Positions 27,573 to 41,751 of a DNA stretch of 64,000 bases are shown one piece after another. Made by a program: the position numbers and the translations under genes. The notes beneath the pieces were generated by a model. The model searched no databases and was not told the origin of the DNA. It worked only from the letters and a program-made list of their open reading frames with translations. Source of the stretch: Parus major (Eukaryota; Chordata; Aves; Passeriformes; Paridae); the NCBI RefSeq assembly GCF_001522545.3, contig NC_031773.1, positions 38,631,188 to 38,695,187 on the forward strand. The letters run 5' to 3'. Every line of letters starts with the position of its first letter. Within the stretch, counting starts at the first letter, position 1.

Positions 27573-30399
27573 GTAATTTTTGCACTTTATGGTGAATGCT
27601 TTACTTGTTCCTGTCTGTCTTTGCCTTTGAATTGTCTGATTTTACTAGCTACTTCTAAAGAGAATACTTTAAGAAACGTAATTTCAAGTTGCAGTGGTAT
27701 GTGCATTAGTTATAAACGGGGAAAAGCAGGAATGTATTTTGATTAGGTGTTACAGGTTTGGCATTAACATGGAGAAAAAGAGACCCTAAGGTAAGGAGAT
27801 ACTTTCTTTTCAGTGGTATTGGTTCTGCATTTTGAAATTAAAGATGCGTTATTAGTATTATAGAGCCCACCCTGGTGTTTTTCCGTTTGGTATCTGGTAT
27901 CTAGCATGCTAATGAAGATTTTTTGTGAGTTTACCAAATGTTCTGTTTTCTATGATTAGAAAATAAAATAAATAGTCAAGGACAGCATCAAGGAAGTGCT
28001 GTTCCTTTATTTCCTCTGATGCAAGTAACGTCAGCGCTACATAATAAAAATGAGGAAATGAGGTCATATAATTCAGTTTAGGAAATGACTGTAGTTCCCC
28101 ATGCCTACAAGTACTGTAAAGTTATTGTCGAATACTTATGCCTTCCCGTTCATGTGTAAATACCAGCTATTTGTAACTTTGCCCAGCCACCTCTCCAAGG
28201 TTATATCTATGCTGTAATGAGATGTGACCATAGCTAGTGTAAACACATCCAAACAGGCAGTAAACCTGCCAATTTAGGTATCGGTAACAATGTTTAGCTG
28301 TGGTTTTGTGGTTTCAACCACGTATGGCAGATCCAGCTTGTATCCTGAACTCCATGCTGCCTGGCTGAACTGCTCTTGGCACACATGCAGGTTTACATGA
28401 GAATGGTCAAAATATCACCTGTGAGTGCAATGTAGACATTGACTAAGCCTTCCTTATTCACAGTTCATCAGAAGTGAGAAGGGATTAGCTGATTGTTTTG
28501 CCTGTCTGTGAAAGAAAATTTTGACAGCACTTGAATACTTGAGTTTTTTCAGTCCTCTGCTCAGAAATCCGTTATATGATGCAAAGTCATCTGCTGATAA
28601 AGTTGTGCATTTTGGCTAGACAGTTATATTACACCACAGTCTAAAAGTTGCCGTGATAGTAAGAGGCAAATGCAGGTGGTTACTGTGAGCTGACAGGGAG
28701 TGAAAAAGTTGATTTGGCAGATAAAATGCCTAGCAAAGCAACATTTCAGTAGTTTGTCACTCTGATTTTGTAACTCTTCTCCATATACTTTCTCACCCTA
28801 GGAAAAGTACTAAACTTGTTGCTGCAGTAAGTACCTTTTTAAAATTGTAAAGAAGGGCATCCCATTTGTTTTACTTTTTTTCAAAATTAGTGCAGGAGAG
28901 CAAGAAATGAAGTAACTGAACAGGGAGCCAGCACACCAGAGTGAATATATGAAGCTCTAGACGGACAAATTTAAAGACAATATAAAACATGTATTAAAAC
29001 ACTGGAATTCCTTGGAAAGAAAAGTGTGTATGCACAGTTAATGCATGTTCCATTTTTATCCTTGGTGGAAATCCCCAGATTAATAGTTGTTTGCTTGCAA
29101 TGAGCCAGATTTTGTGGTCAAAAAAATACTCTGCTAGTTTTTGCCCAACAGTAGGATTGGCTGCATCATTGTCTGGAAATTAGACTACTGGGTATTATGC
29201 TCCCAGGAGACAGGATGGGTTATTTTCATCATACAGATCTCAGTATGCACAGACTCATGTGTACATGATCGTCTGGTTTCTTGGCGTATAAGCTGACATT
29301 AAGCGTCTTGTAAGATGTGTAAAAGCAAAGACAGTATGTCAGTGTGATGATATAGACATGACTGAGCTGACTTAAATAAATCTGCTTAAAATATCCTGTT
29401 AAACTTCTGCTGAATATTTACTAGCCCACACACATTGTAACAAGGCTCGGTATAAGAAAGCCCGAACTAATGTGACCTGTCACCCAACTCTATTCATTAT
29501 TGTGAATATTTCTAAGATTATCCCTGGCTTTGACTATGCTAATTTTATTTTCTATTTCTCGTATAGTCAGGCAAGCCTGACTGGACTAGACTGGCTGCCA
29601 ATCCTGCCAAAGCATTAGGAGATCAACAATTCACACTACTCTTCAGTAATTAAATGAGGTTGACATAGGAAAAAAAAATATTTTTGTTTGCCTCTTTTTT
29701 CTAGTTTCATGAATGCTAGTGCTAAATAGGCTGTTCAGAGAGTGGGACAATGGGCTGCTCAGTCAAATGGTAGAGTGGAGAAGTGTTTTTCTTATTTTTA
29801 GGCGACTAAGAAGAGGCTGTCACTCCTCATTTCTCTGCTTTCCTCAGCTCGTAGCAAGTTTCTCCTTAATAGTATTTTCTTACTTCTGAAAATTGTGGAG
29901 TAGCAGGATCATTTTCCCTGATAGTTCTGCTTTTTTTTCTCATCTCCTGCAAAGAGCTGCTTCTGAACAAGTGCTGCTTCTGTCATAATCTAAAAAGCAA
30001 TGAGGTATCCCTTGAAGAACTCGAAATAGAAATCTGTGAAGACCATCTTTACTAAAGCAAAAAGATGAGTGTTTTTTTCTAGATCCATCTGTCTTCTGGG
30101 CTAGCAGGATGAGTGCCACTGATGGCTGAGTGCTGAGCACTGAGCTGATAAGGCATAAGGGCAATTTGCAAGGCAAGCTTTTAGTATGGGTGCATTTGTG
30201 TACTAATGTGGCTGAACTGCTTTGGAAATGGAGTTGCCTCATTTGGTGATGGTTTATTATCAGGTCATCTGTGTTGTGATATGTGTAAGATTATAATCTC
30301 ATCTGCTGCTGTGGGACTTTCAGGCAAACATATTCAGCAGCTTCTCCATCTTCAATCCTCAGTGAAGAGATGGGTGATAATCACCTTGCTGCTACTTTC

Positions 30400-30720
30400 T
30401 TCTGGTCCCTTCAGGGGTACCTTGCAGGCAGTGCAGAGAGAGCAGTGTTCTGCTGCGGGCGAGAAAACCTCTACTCCTGCAGGCAGCCACAGCCTTTCTG
30501 CAGCGTGCATTCCTGCAGGCTGTTTTTGTTTATCACTGACAATGTGGAAAAAATACTCACAGGCATGGGGCATGGATTATCTCTTAAAAAAACCTGCAGA
30601 TGCACCGTGGGAGAGTCAAGTGAGAAGGTGGTAAAGCTACCTCCAGATTACCCTGGCTGCCTCACCGTGCGGGCAGGCAGCTGTCATCCCTTGGCTGAGG
30701 GAGTCCTTGGGATGCCTTAG
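30400..30720. other. GC-elevated patch in intron, unassigned
   Basis: About 320 bp with more G+C and more CpG than the flanks (for example CTGCTGCGGGCGAG near 30452 and ACCGTGCGGGCAGGC near 30665). It is open in two + strand frames, but neither product is recognisable and no splice context ties it to TMTC2. It could be an unrecognised old repeat or a regulatory element. Confidence 0.35.
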
Positions 30721-33130
30721 CGGCATCTTTACTGGTCTTGTTCTGCTGTTTTGGTTCTGACTGGTATTTTAAATAACTTTAAAGTGATCAAGCAGTGCCT
30801 TGTTACAGTTTGTCAGCACTTAAGGGAGAAATATGCAAGACTCACTAATTTAGTTCATGGATTCTGAAGTGGGTATATGCGTGTTTTGACTGTAGGGAGG
30901 GAAAGACACAAGTGTTTCTCTGTTCTGCCTTCAACTTAATGAGCAGCCCAACTGATTTAAAGCTATTCTCATTATCTCAATGTTCTTTTATAGCAAAGGA
31001 AGCCTCCCAAAATGTAAAAAGAAACAAAAAAGTTAAAAGTAGGTGTTAGCTGTCACGTCTTTTTCAGTTATACTGAGGGTCATTCTGTGGTGATGACTAC
31101 CTTGTGTTTAATATAAAATTGTAATGACACACAAAATAATTGTGGATATTATGCCTCATTAAATCTAGTTTTCCCTGTGGTACCAAAAATAGGCTTCAAA
31201 AAGCATAATCTTCCTCTGGGCCATTTCTTACCTTGCAGTCCACATCTGAACACTAAAGATCATTATGATGTATTTCCTGTACCTGATACAGACATTGATT
31301 AAAGAAGTAGAAAATAGAGTCTCAAACTGCTAGACTGCTGCAGAGCTATTAGTTGCGTGGTCATATTTACTGATGGAATTTTATTCTCCTGGTGCCATTA
31401 CCTGTATAAATAGGCTTTGAGGATCATTCCAGGAAATAGTTGACCAAACTATTAAATAGTGCACAAAGTGGATGCTTAACTAAAAATTCAGCTAACCGTT
31501 CAGTGAGGAAAAACAGTTACTATACCTTATACCAAGCTAGACAGAAGCCATATTTCCCACAAATAAAAAAGATGCAATGAAACATTATTTTCCATTATTA
31601 ATATTTTTGTATCACTACTGGTGACTGGAAACCAAAAGCAGCATTCTTCAAATATGCTTATTTTTAAGAGCTTGCATTATGCTGGCAAAATCTCCTCTAA
31701 TACATTTAGAGCTTTCAGTAGCTGTTGCTCTGACATACAGCTTGTTGTTCACTACACATTTTTTTATACCTCCTAAATATAGTAGTGTGTGTCCTAATAA
31801 ATACCACATTGGGCATTTAAAAATAATTTGAGTATTTGGGATTGCATTTCAATTTTGGTGCATATATTCAGGTTTTTTCTATGTATCTTGTCAGTAAAAC
31901 TCCAACTCATCTTTGGCCCCACAGCCCAATATACTACTCTCTATAGTAGTTATTTCTTTTTCCTTTGGCTCATTTAATGTAAATAATAATAATAAAATTA
32001 GCGCTGTGATTAATATAACATTGCACTGAATAGAAAATGTGGGTTTGGGGGAAAAAAATCTTGAGAGAGAAAGTGATTTCAGTGCACAGATTGCCATATA
32101 AAGCATCAGATTTTGAACATATAAAACCTGCTGATAAGTAAGTACACTTAAAAATTTTGCTTATTATCACTGTTAAGAAATACCAGTGATATGAGCATAA
32201 CATCTGGAGTTTGGTATTCATGAGTTAGTTTTAATTTTGCTAATGAACTCTTCTTCAGTTTTTGAACAAACCACTTTAATCTAAATTTTTTTCTCTGGAA
32301 TGGAACTCATATTACCTATTACCATAAAATATTAGAATTTTTTTTATTTTGATGATTTATGTTGTTTTAAAACCTCTCAGTAGTTATGGCAGTATAATAT
32401 CTCTCCTAAGTCAACTGATTAATATATATCAGAATATACAGTCATTATGGTGATTTTTGATGTTCTTTTTAGTTAATGTTTTTAGAAGTTGTCAGAGAAA
32501 CATAATAACAAGTGATCATCCATTTTCCCAATATGTTTGCTGGAACTTTTTGATACCTAATATTTTTTGACTAAATGTTGCATGGATATTTTCCTTGACT
32601 TCTATAATAATTTTCAGCTTTAGCTACTTTTTAAAGAAGAAATTACTTTAAGGTATATCATCTTTCAATGGTGTAAAATATTTCCAGCCGCCAGGAAGAA
32701 CCTTTGTAACAGCTACTGTATGGCAAATGAAATGACATTATTAACAAAATCATAGGTTATTAACCTATATTGTTATATATGTTAGAATTGCACATAAATC
32801 ATAGGTTAGAATAACACATTAAAAGTATCATTTATGATATATAATGTTATATGGCCATATGAGCCTGTTGTATATGAATTATGCAGTATGTACCATGATA
32901 AATTTGGTGTCTCTGCTCATAACAAAAACATCAGAATTTGAAGCATAAGTGTTCTACAGAATTCTTCAAAGTTCTTAAAATAAATTGTAAATGCTTTTTA
33001 TATCTGCCACTCTTAAAAGCTTGTTGTGGTTTTGGAATACTGCTCCCAAAATTAGTGTCCCCACCCAGACTCTCCCATATGTTCTCTTTCTCCCCTGAAT
33101 GGAACAAGAGATCTTGCAAGTGATTAGTGA

Positions 33131-33198
33131 ATAACCTCAGGGTCTGGCAGTGCCTGCCAGGGTAGCTGGGACTACAGGCACCACCTTGCCTGGCTCTT
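33131..33198 (-). pseudogene. 7SL (SRP RNA) 5'-domain-like fragment
   Basis: On the minus strand the sequence reads GCCAGGCAAGGTGG, then GCCTGTAGTCCCAGCTAC. This matches the start of 7SL RNA (GCCGGGCGCGGTGGCGCGTGCCTGTAGTCCCAGCTACTCGG by recall), with an 18-nt perfect core and a small gap before it. Similarity fades after the core (CCTGGCAGGCACTGCC). The rest of a ~300-nt 7SL RNA is absent, so it can only be a truncated retropseudogene or 7SL-derived fragment. An antisense Alu would share this core, but Alu elements are not expected in a bird. Confidence 0.5.
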
Positions 33199-34001
33199 GT
33201 AAAAAATTAGCTCTGTCCTGGCTGGAACTAGGACACAGCTTTAAAAGAGTTAGCTCAAATGAACCACATAGAATTGTTTGGAAGTTAAATAAAAGGCCTA
33301 CTCCCTGAAAACAGTGTGGGGCTCTCTAAATGGGTAGTAGTGCTACTCTGGGTGATTAAACAGTGTAGAAGGAATGGTCATTTGTAAGTTGTTTGGGAAA
33401 CAGCCATAGTTATTTAGGCCATTTGAGCATGCCACAGGCAGCCCACCCTCAGCAAAACAGTCTGATTATGCCAAATATGGTGCAGAGCTGAAGCAAAGTG
33501 GTTTACAGTTCAATTCAAACTCTGAATTTATTCTGCAGTGAGAGTATACTCTCTTCCAGCTCTTTAGAAGTGCTGTAATTTCCTCTGAAACCCAGGTCAG
33601 TGTAGGATGTGCTTTTTCTTCAGCAGGATATGAGAAAGCCTGATATTCTTCCTTTACTTATGTGTAGAGGTCTGAAAACATGGATTTCTTTCTTTTTCCC
33701 CTTGGAGTGTAGTTAGTACATCAGCATCTCTAATCTGTAAATCTTAAATTGCAGGGGGATAGGAAAGAAACTGTTATTAACTAATAGGTTTTTTTAAAGA
33801 AACAAACATGAGACATTGAGACATGGGCCAATCAGACTGTTACTTCTTCCCCTGTCTTCCCTGAGGAAGCCTTCAACAAGCTTATCTCGGCTAAAAACTG
33901 CAGTGTAGGGGAAAAAACCCAAAAAACCAGGCCCAGTCAAGGAGGAATCAGCTTTGCCAAGATGAATTTTTGTATCATATAATATCAAGCAAAATGGCCT
34001 A

Positions 34002-34003
<2 letters not shown>

Positions 34004-34061
<58 letters not shown>
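34004..34061 (+). repeat. Poly(T) run of 58 followed by G/T-rich sequence
   Basis: 58 consecutive T, then GGGC, six T, eight G, and a further T-rich stretch with G interruptions to about 34100. The true length of such a run is hard to determine by sequencing. It could be the A-tail of a minus-strand insertion, but the sequence on its right is not a repeat I recognise and I see no target duplication. Confidence 0.85.
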
Positions 34062-34062
<1 letters not shown>

Positions 34063-37000
34063 GGCTTTTTTGGGGGGGGTTGTTTTTTGTTTTTTTTTGC
34101 CAGAAAATGATAGATTTTATTTTTAGTTTGATTAAAAGAGAGACTTTTGGTCCATATATGTATGTTTTCTGCAGAATTAGTCTGATGTTTTTTTCAGAAG
34201 GAAAAAGTTACTTTTAATTAGGAAGATGAGATTATTTGGATTGATTCTCAAGCTGAGCATATTTGTTTAAGCACTTCAGATAATCATCCAATTTTTTTGT
34301 TATTTTGCCATTTTTTCAAAGTATGACAACTTGGAAAAATTCCTCTTTATTTAAAATTTTGGCTATGAATTTCATGTCATAATTTTCCTACCTGTGATGG
34401 ATTTTGTATCAGGACATATTCAGGTCCACTTACATAAATCTGGTAGAGAAACTAACCTTTAATATGGACATTGAAGTAATCTACATATATGCCTTTTTAT
34501 ACCACTTGTGGTAGGATAAAATCCCAATGTAGATAGATAAATACAAGTATTTTAAGATTTCAAATGCTCCTCCTTTGTAACAGGGGGCTTTATACCTTAA
34601 GCCTGAGCTGTCATCGTTGCCAATCATGCATCCAAAAAGTAAATGATGCAATTACAGTATGCACAAGAGGCTTGTATATAGTTTTGTTGTGAATTGCAGA
34701 AAAGATCATGATACAGAATGACTGAATTCTCAATACCATTTCCTTCTCTTTCCTTAGGTGCTCTAACACACTGAACTTTTCTTTGAGGTCCTAAAATACA
34801 GACGGTATTTTGAATATGGACTATTAAAGATGCTAGTTAATAGTTATAGTGTCTTTAATTCATTTGCTGATAAATGAAGGACGTAATTTTATGACTTTCC
34901 TTCCTCCCACCTATATTTCCATACCACTGGGGATATGTATCGGTTGGCAAAACTTCACAGGCTCTTGTCTTGCCTTTCTCAGTGATTTAAAGCAAAACAA
35001 ATGAAACCAGACAACTTGAAGTGTTATGAAAAGTCTGTTACCTGGATATGAGCTAATTTGCATTTTCCAAGTGTGACATATATTGTTTGAGCACATCTGA
35101 AGATTCTCTTGGTTTGATAAGCCCAAATGCTGATTTTCTTCTCGCCACGGCCCTTCTGGGATGTTTCTAGGACACTGTGCTTTTCCCCTTTTCTGGAAAG
35201 AAGCCAACAGTGTTCCATTGTCGTGGTTTTAAACCACCATGACATCCATCTACTCTTATCTTGGAGAACCAGGGCTGCCATTTCAGCGTACCCTGCCATT
35301 GCTGTAAGAGGCTGACTTGCAGTTCATCACTTGGGACATAAGTGATAATTTTGAATGTATCACAGATAATTTTTTTAGAAGCCTATTTTTAAGAAGGTTG
35401 CATAATTTGACAAATTTAGGACACGGCCACCTCTTTGTCTGAGTCACTGTGAGGCTTTGAAGAGTTCCTCAGGGTTCATCCTGAGATGACTGGGGTGCCC
35501 AGACATGTCCTCTTGTTCCGCTTGTATTTTTTTGCTGCTTTGTCCTCCTTTCATTTTCTTGCATGATTTATATCCCTTACCTCTATAAAATACAGTTCCT
35601 CATATAATGAGATTAAGGTTAGCACTGTTCACAGCTCTGTTGCTGACCATTGTGAAGTTTTATGGAATGGGAACTTCGTGGCTAACGCTGTTCACAGGCT
35701 TGCAATGCACACTTAGCGAACAAAGTGTGAAAAGGTGTGATTTGGCTCTGCTGTGAACAGAACAGGGAGTAGATTAGATGTTAAAGGTTCTGTGGTCATC
35801 CTTTTCTAATTGTTTTCCCTAACTTGGATTTGTTTAGTTATCAGATTGATACCATACCCTTCACAAAAATCATTTTAGCATGAGGGATGGTGTGGCAGAA
35901 CTTGATTGTGTGTAGGATGGTAGGTAATGGTGAAGCCAAAGAACACTCGCAGCTGCTCAGTCTATCTCAGGTTCATTGAGCTTCCAGAGTCACTCTGCTG
36001 TTGAGGAGGAAGAGTTAATTTTCTGTAGCCCAGAGTGTTAAGGGGGTGTATCAGCAGTAGAACAGGTCATGCATTCACATTCATTTGCATCAGGCTTTCA
36101 GAACTGAGAAACAAAACCGAAGCACCGCTTGCCAAATGTGAGTTGGTTAGTGTCCATGCTGACGTGCTGCTGGATAGCTTTCAAAGCAGTGCATAGTTTT
36201 TAATTCTGTTTTTTCTTTCACCTGCTGGCATTACAAAAGCCCTGCAATTGATCAACAAATGAACTGTTGAACAAATTATATAAATAACAACCTTAATAAA
36301 TAGAAGAAGAATATGTAAAAGTTGAGGTGATAGGTCTCTAACACAGTCTGTCTCAACATTGCCACATATCCACTGACATAAAAAAAAAAAAAATCAATGT
36401 GCTAAGTAGATTAAATGCATAAATTATGGTTATGTATAATCTATTAATCCTTTAGGAAACAAGAAATTGGGCAGTTTTGTGGTTGAGTTAGCAAAAGGAG
36501 ATAACTTGATCAAATTGTTCTATTAACAAGTGAAGTTTTTAGAGGAAAATTATTGCAAATTATATGTGTGCGTTTATTACATATTTTGAAAAAAAAATTG
36601 ATTCCTTTGAAATAACAGGAAAAATATAAAAACCATAGTGCAAAAACTGTCCCACTTTGAAAGTAGCAACCTGTAGCATTTTAGATGATTTTTTTCATTC
36701 TCAAACCACTTAATAAACATGATCTAGTTGATCTTCAGGCTGTATTTGTGAGTGATAGTGGCTCTGTATTGTAGAAAAACTGTTTTAGATATTGAACTCC
36801 TTTCATTCTGTTTTTATGAATGTGAAGTTGAGCTTTCAGAGGTTTCCTTGCAGAAGTCTGTTATTCCTCTATTGGTGAAACTGTTTCCCCTTTGAGGGAA
36901 AAAGTGAAGGCTTTTCTTTCTGGACCAGCATCGCTTCATCCTTTAAACACTATTGAAGAAAAAAATAGAGATTCTAATTGTCATGCATTCACTTCTTTTT

Positions 37001-40000
37001 CATAGACAAGTCAGAAGAAACGAGGAAGGATTTTAAAGAGAGAGAAGCAAACTGGAACTGCTGTTTCTAATTTCACAAGATAAAGAATAATAAGTAATAC
37101 ACAAATATCTGTAAAGCTCCATAGAGGTTTTCTTGGCTTGATGAGCATTTTTCTGTGAACTAAAGGCTCTAGTTTAGAACTGCTGACAAGTTGATTACAA
37201 ATTACTGAGCTGTTCCCTAAATACTTCAGTCTTTGTTCAAGTAGTTTGTTTTACTCAAATAATAATCTAGTTCACACTCCTTAATGCATTCATCAATTTG
37301 TGGATTAACTTGTGTAAGTCTGATAGCACAAGGTGAGAACAGTATTACCAAACTTAAGTAATTTCATGTGAATAGTGAATGTTGTGTATCAATTTTCAAG
37401 TCTTGCATTTTGTTTCTTTAGTTTTCAAGTATGTTTTCATAACATACAAGGAAAGGCAGCATTTTTCTTTTCTTCTCTATGTTAGGATGTATTCGAGTGA
37501 TTTAATGGGCAATTCTAGTTGGATTTTTTCCTCTTCAAGTTTCAGCAGAAGTGTTTGGACAACAGATAAATTAATAGAATGGCAGTTTCCAAATAGATTT
37601 CATTATTACCTATTTTTTCATGGATTATATAGGGCTGCCAGGTAGGAATCAGAATTTAATACTTTGGGTTGTCTTTGTTAATGATTTGCGATGTTATTTT
37701 ATTTAAATTTAGAGCAAACTTTTGTATCAAGAGATGAACATAAGTGCTTTTATCATTTCTGACTACTCTTTTATGATACTTTGTTGCTTTATTATCTTCA
37801 TTTCACTGAATAGCATAGCATGATCTTTGGTTCAGTAAAAAGGGAACATTTTATTTAAATGAAGATATTTGAACACATGAATTTCGATTTCTCACCTGTT
37901 TTCATCATTCAGTTTCAAGCTGAAAGTTTACTAGTTTTCTTTAGGAAATGTACTTCTTAAAAGTAGGCAGATTAGATTAGACAATGTTGTTCTTGTTTTG
38001 CTCTTGTTTGTCTTTCACTCTTCCAGAATGAAAGTGCTTAGATAAAATTTAATATACCAGTTTGGTATTTTTCAGTCTTGTTCCATCTTAATTATCAGTT
38101 TAACTGAGATAGTTAAGAAGTTAAGCATTTTAAACGTGAAACTAACATTTGTTATGTTAATTTTCATTTTGAAAGCAATTGAATACATGAGAACTTGACC
38201 TACTCTCACTGTAAAGTGGCGTAAATGCAATCTTTAAAGTTTAATAGAGGTCTAGTTTGATACAGCCAAAATTCTAACACTTAAACAATGATTTTATTTT
38301 CCTACTTAGTGCTGCATAATTTCATCTGTTATTTATTTATTTAAAATTTCCAAACAACAAACAGAAGAAAAAAATCCCTTTAAAAAGTTTCATTTTCTTG
38401 CAAAGACATGTAACTAACATAAGACTGCTCAAGCATTAGGAGATTTTTCAGTTTATAGTTGACTTTTGATAAAGGTGATGAAATTGATTTAATTTTTAAT
38501 ATGCCCATTAATATTGAGTATGATCTATGGAAAAATAAGCAGTTAAATAAAATTTGAATGGATTGACTGTTTTGTAGTGAGATGTGAATGTTATATTTGT
38601 TCCTATGCTATGATGGAATGTTATTTCTTGAAGATCTGGGTCTGTGTTAGTTTTATTTTTTGTGGACAGGGAATTAAACAGCAGGCAAAAAGTAAATATT
38701 GCAAAGCTCTTTCATTCACAGCTTCCTTTTTCTCTAGTGCTAGATAGGGTCTTCAGTATGGGTAAATTTGAATTTTTAATTAAAGATTAAAATGTGGCAT
38801 ATATATGTATACTTTAGTGTCTTCTGAATGTTAACTATTCCATTTTTTCAACTTAGCCAATAGAGATATTACATGAAAGATGTTTATAAAAAATAATTGG
38901 AATAAACATCCATTCTAAATTCCAGAATTACTGAAATAGTTTCTTTTTCTTCTAAGAATATTTTTCTTTCTTTACAACGTACAGTTGAGTGCTAGAATTG
39001 AATTCGAGTCATAGATTATTAGGTCATTAGTTGCTCATAGTTGAACCAATGCTATTACAGTTTTGAAGGAAAAAAGTTAATAACTGAAATTTTTTTTCCC
39101 TGAAGGTTAGTTGCTTACTTACGACAAAGCAGGAGTGAAGTTCTTTGAGTAGTTCATGTAGCCTCTTCTCCATGTATGTACACCATCCTCTTTTCCTCAT
39201 ACACCAAAACTCAAGAGGATGTGGTTGCTGCAGATATTAGCTGTTCATAACTTGCAGGGTGTATGAGTATCATCTCTACTCATGTTCTGTGTAGCTTCAT
39301 CACTAGCCAGAGCTAGATCATTCTTCTAACTATTTTTTGTATTTAAATAGACATGAATGTTTATATCAAATATCTGTAGTTTGCATAAGTGAAAAGACCT
39401 TGGTTTTCATGTTTACATTAGTGATAAATTGTCAGATTATCATGTTTTACATTTGCTGTTTTCTGCTATTGTCATTTCTTCTAGTGCATCACATTAGGTT
39501 AATCATTCACAGTTTTACAAGTTTAGACAAAAGTCTAAATGGAATAAATTTAAAATTAAATATATAGATTAATTAGTGATTGATATTAAAAACTTGATGC
39601 AGATTATTTTGCAAAATATAAATTAAAGTATTGTTTTAAAAACTATTTTAACTAGGGTAACTTCTAGAACCCATGACACGAAAGGAAGTGTAGAGGAGAA
39701 AATGTTACACTGAACAGTGCTAACAGTGTCTTTCCAGTCTAAGAGGTGAAAAGATGAACTGAGTCATCTTTTTATGCATACTTTCATTTACTGAGCTTAA
39801 GATTGGTTGGGAGTAAATAACTGTGTGGTAGGCAATTGTTATCAGTATCTCAAATGGTCATTTGATGTAATGCACTGTTACGGGAGATTAGAGTGAAAAC
39901 AAAAGTCCCTATAGATTATATGGAGCATGCAGTTATGGAAAACTGGATGCTCATTTACTGGAGAAGCAAATTAATTTTAAAAATCATATATAAGTGTGTG

Positions 40001-41636
40001 TTTTTTTTCCAAGGTTAATATCTACAGACTGGCTAGTCACTTTCATTGGTACTTCCAAAGTGTTTTCTCTGTGTAAAAAGGGAAGAGTAGCAGTAATGGG
40101 CAAATTTCAGAATTCTGCACATATGCTAGCCAAGTGGAAAAGCTGAGTGAACCTGAGAATAGCTTATCAGCTTTATTTCAAAATGATGAATAATTTTGTG
40201 ACTTTTATTGATATATTGATAAATAAATATTGTTAAATAATTTCTCATTAAATACTAGGCCAAAATGGATTTACTCACAGAAGAAATAGTTTATTTTCTT
40301 ATGGAAATATTACATATATTTTCTTTCTTTGATTTATGAAATATGTTGTGCTCAGTTGAATAACATGTTTTTTATAAATTCCAAATGGATTTATTAATTT
40401 ATTTTTCCCAGCAATGACAGGCTTATTCTGCTCAGAGGAAATTCTGTGTTTGCTGCTGTTTCCATCCCTGTAGTAGGATGATTCTGCAACAAATCACAGC
40501 AGCTTGAAAGTGATGTAGTTTCTGAGGAAAAAATGCCTGTCTCAATTATCAACTTAGATAGCAGTGTTATATTAAAACTACCTTAAAATTTTGCATTAGT
40601 CAGAATAGATGCAAATTCTTGAAAAGCAAAGAGTTAAATGCTACTTAAGCTAATGTTTAAGTGCATCTGGAGGGAAGAATGTTCTGATATATATTCTATT
40701 TGGTGGAAAGGACATACATCATCTTTCCATTGGTTTTTTTCATTTAAGAAAGTGTGAAAATAGTATGAAACAACTTTGCATTTATAAGCATAAAGTGGTG
40801 TTATTTTTTTTTCTTCATGTTCACATGCACTATATTGTAATGCTGGTTAAATTTGCTTCCTAAATTCTGAGTAGCAGAGGTTGCGTTTTCATACAATGTT
40901 AATTTGGATTCCTTTTTTATGTAGCTTTTGTGCCACTCAAAACTGCAAAGGGAACACATGAGGAGCTTTAAATATTTTTTTTTTTGCCTAAAGTCCTTTA
41001 TAGATGGGCTGTAAAAACACATTGAGTAACATAATAAATTGTATGGAAATGGACCAAATGTTTTTCTAGTATTAAAAAAAAATTCATTTTAGTGATCTGT
41101 GTAGTATGTTTATATCCATATGGCATGTTTTTAATCCTAGTTATTTACCTAACTGTTCTTTCAATTCCTGTGTCATATATCAAATTTTAGTACTTCAGTG
41201 AGGACTATGTCTACTCTGGAAAAAATTTCTTGCTATTTAGAGTCAGTAGGCTTAAAAAAAACCCCATAAAAACTAAAAAGATGCCTCAGTTCCACATTTG
41301 ACTCTGGAGATTTTTATTTATAGGTGGCATGAAAGAAAATGGTTCTTTCCCTTTGTTAGAGTAATTTCTAGAGGCACATTTTTATAAAAAACTTCCCAAC
41401 CAAAATCTATATTAATGCAGAGTGCGTGTAAATCCCTTCTATGAAATGTGAATCTCACAGTAAGATGCACAGAACCAGAGGGCTGGGGTTAAAAAATAAC
41501 CAACCTCCACTCCCGTTCCATAAAAATAGTTTCTTTGTGGGGTTTGTCTCCCTGAGAAACTTCCTGATACTTGCATACTCTGTCATGTGTAATTGGATTG
41601 TAGATCTTTCTGAATACTGTTTTCTCCTCTTGACAG

Positions 41637-41751
41637 CATGGGGTAACCTTGGAAATGTTCTCAAGAGCCAGAGCAAGATTTCTGAAGCTGAAAGCGCCTA
41701 TAGAAATGCCTTGTACTATCGCAGCAACATGGCTGATATGCTTTATAATTT
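41637..41751 (+). CDS. TMTC2: TMTC2 exon B: TPR repeat
   Basis: This 115-nt exon (phase 1 in, phase 2 out) has acceptor TTGACAG at 41630-41636 and donor GTAAGT at 41752. The last base of exon A plus CA makes the joining Ala codon, and then Trp-Gly-Asn-Leu-Gly follows. The product, WGNLGNVLKSQSKISEAESA followed by YRNALYYRSNMADMLYN, shows the TPR pattern: W, L and G in helix A, then A, Y and A in helix B. The frame also stays open upstream of the acceptor, but that part has no similarity to TMTC2. TPRs in this family lie in the ER lumen and serve as protein-binding scaffolds. Confidence 0.96.

Larger units (their letters stand above)
27573..41636 (+). other. TMTC2: TMTC2 intron between exons A and B
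   Basis: About 14.1 kb, from donor GTAATT to acceptor TTGACAG at 41630-41636. It is AT-rich and has no supported exon. Notable contents are a moderately GC-rich patch at about 30400-30720, a 7SL-like inverted fragment at about 33131-33198 and a T58 run at 34004-34061 followed by G-rich sequence. Small repeats such as ATAGGTTATTAACCTAT lie near 32752. The long open frames seen here have no recognisable product and I treat them as chance. Confidence 0.9.

Noticed and set aside
30206..30634. 142-codon open frame on the + strand
   Set aside because: It lies largely in the GC-elevated patch and overlaps other open frames on both strands. The product has no recognisable family.
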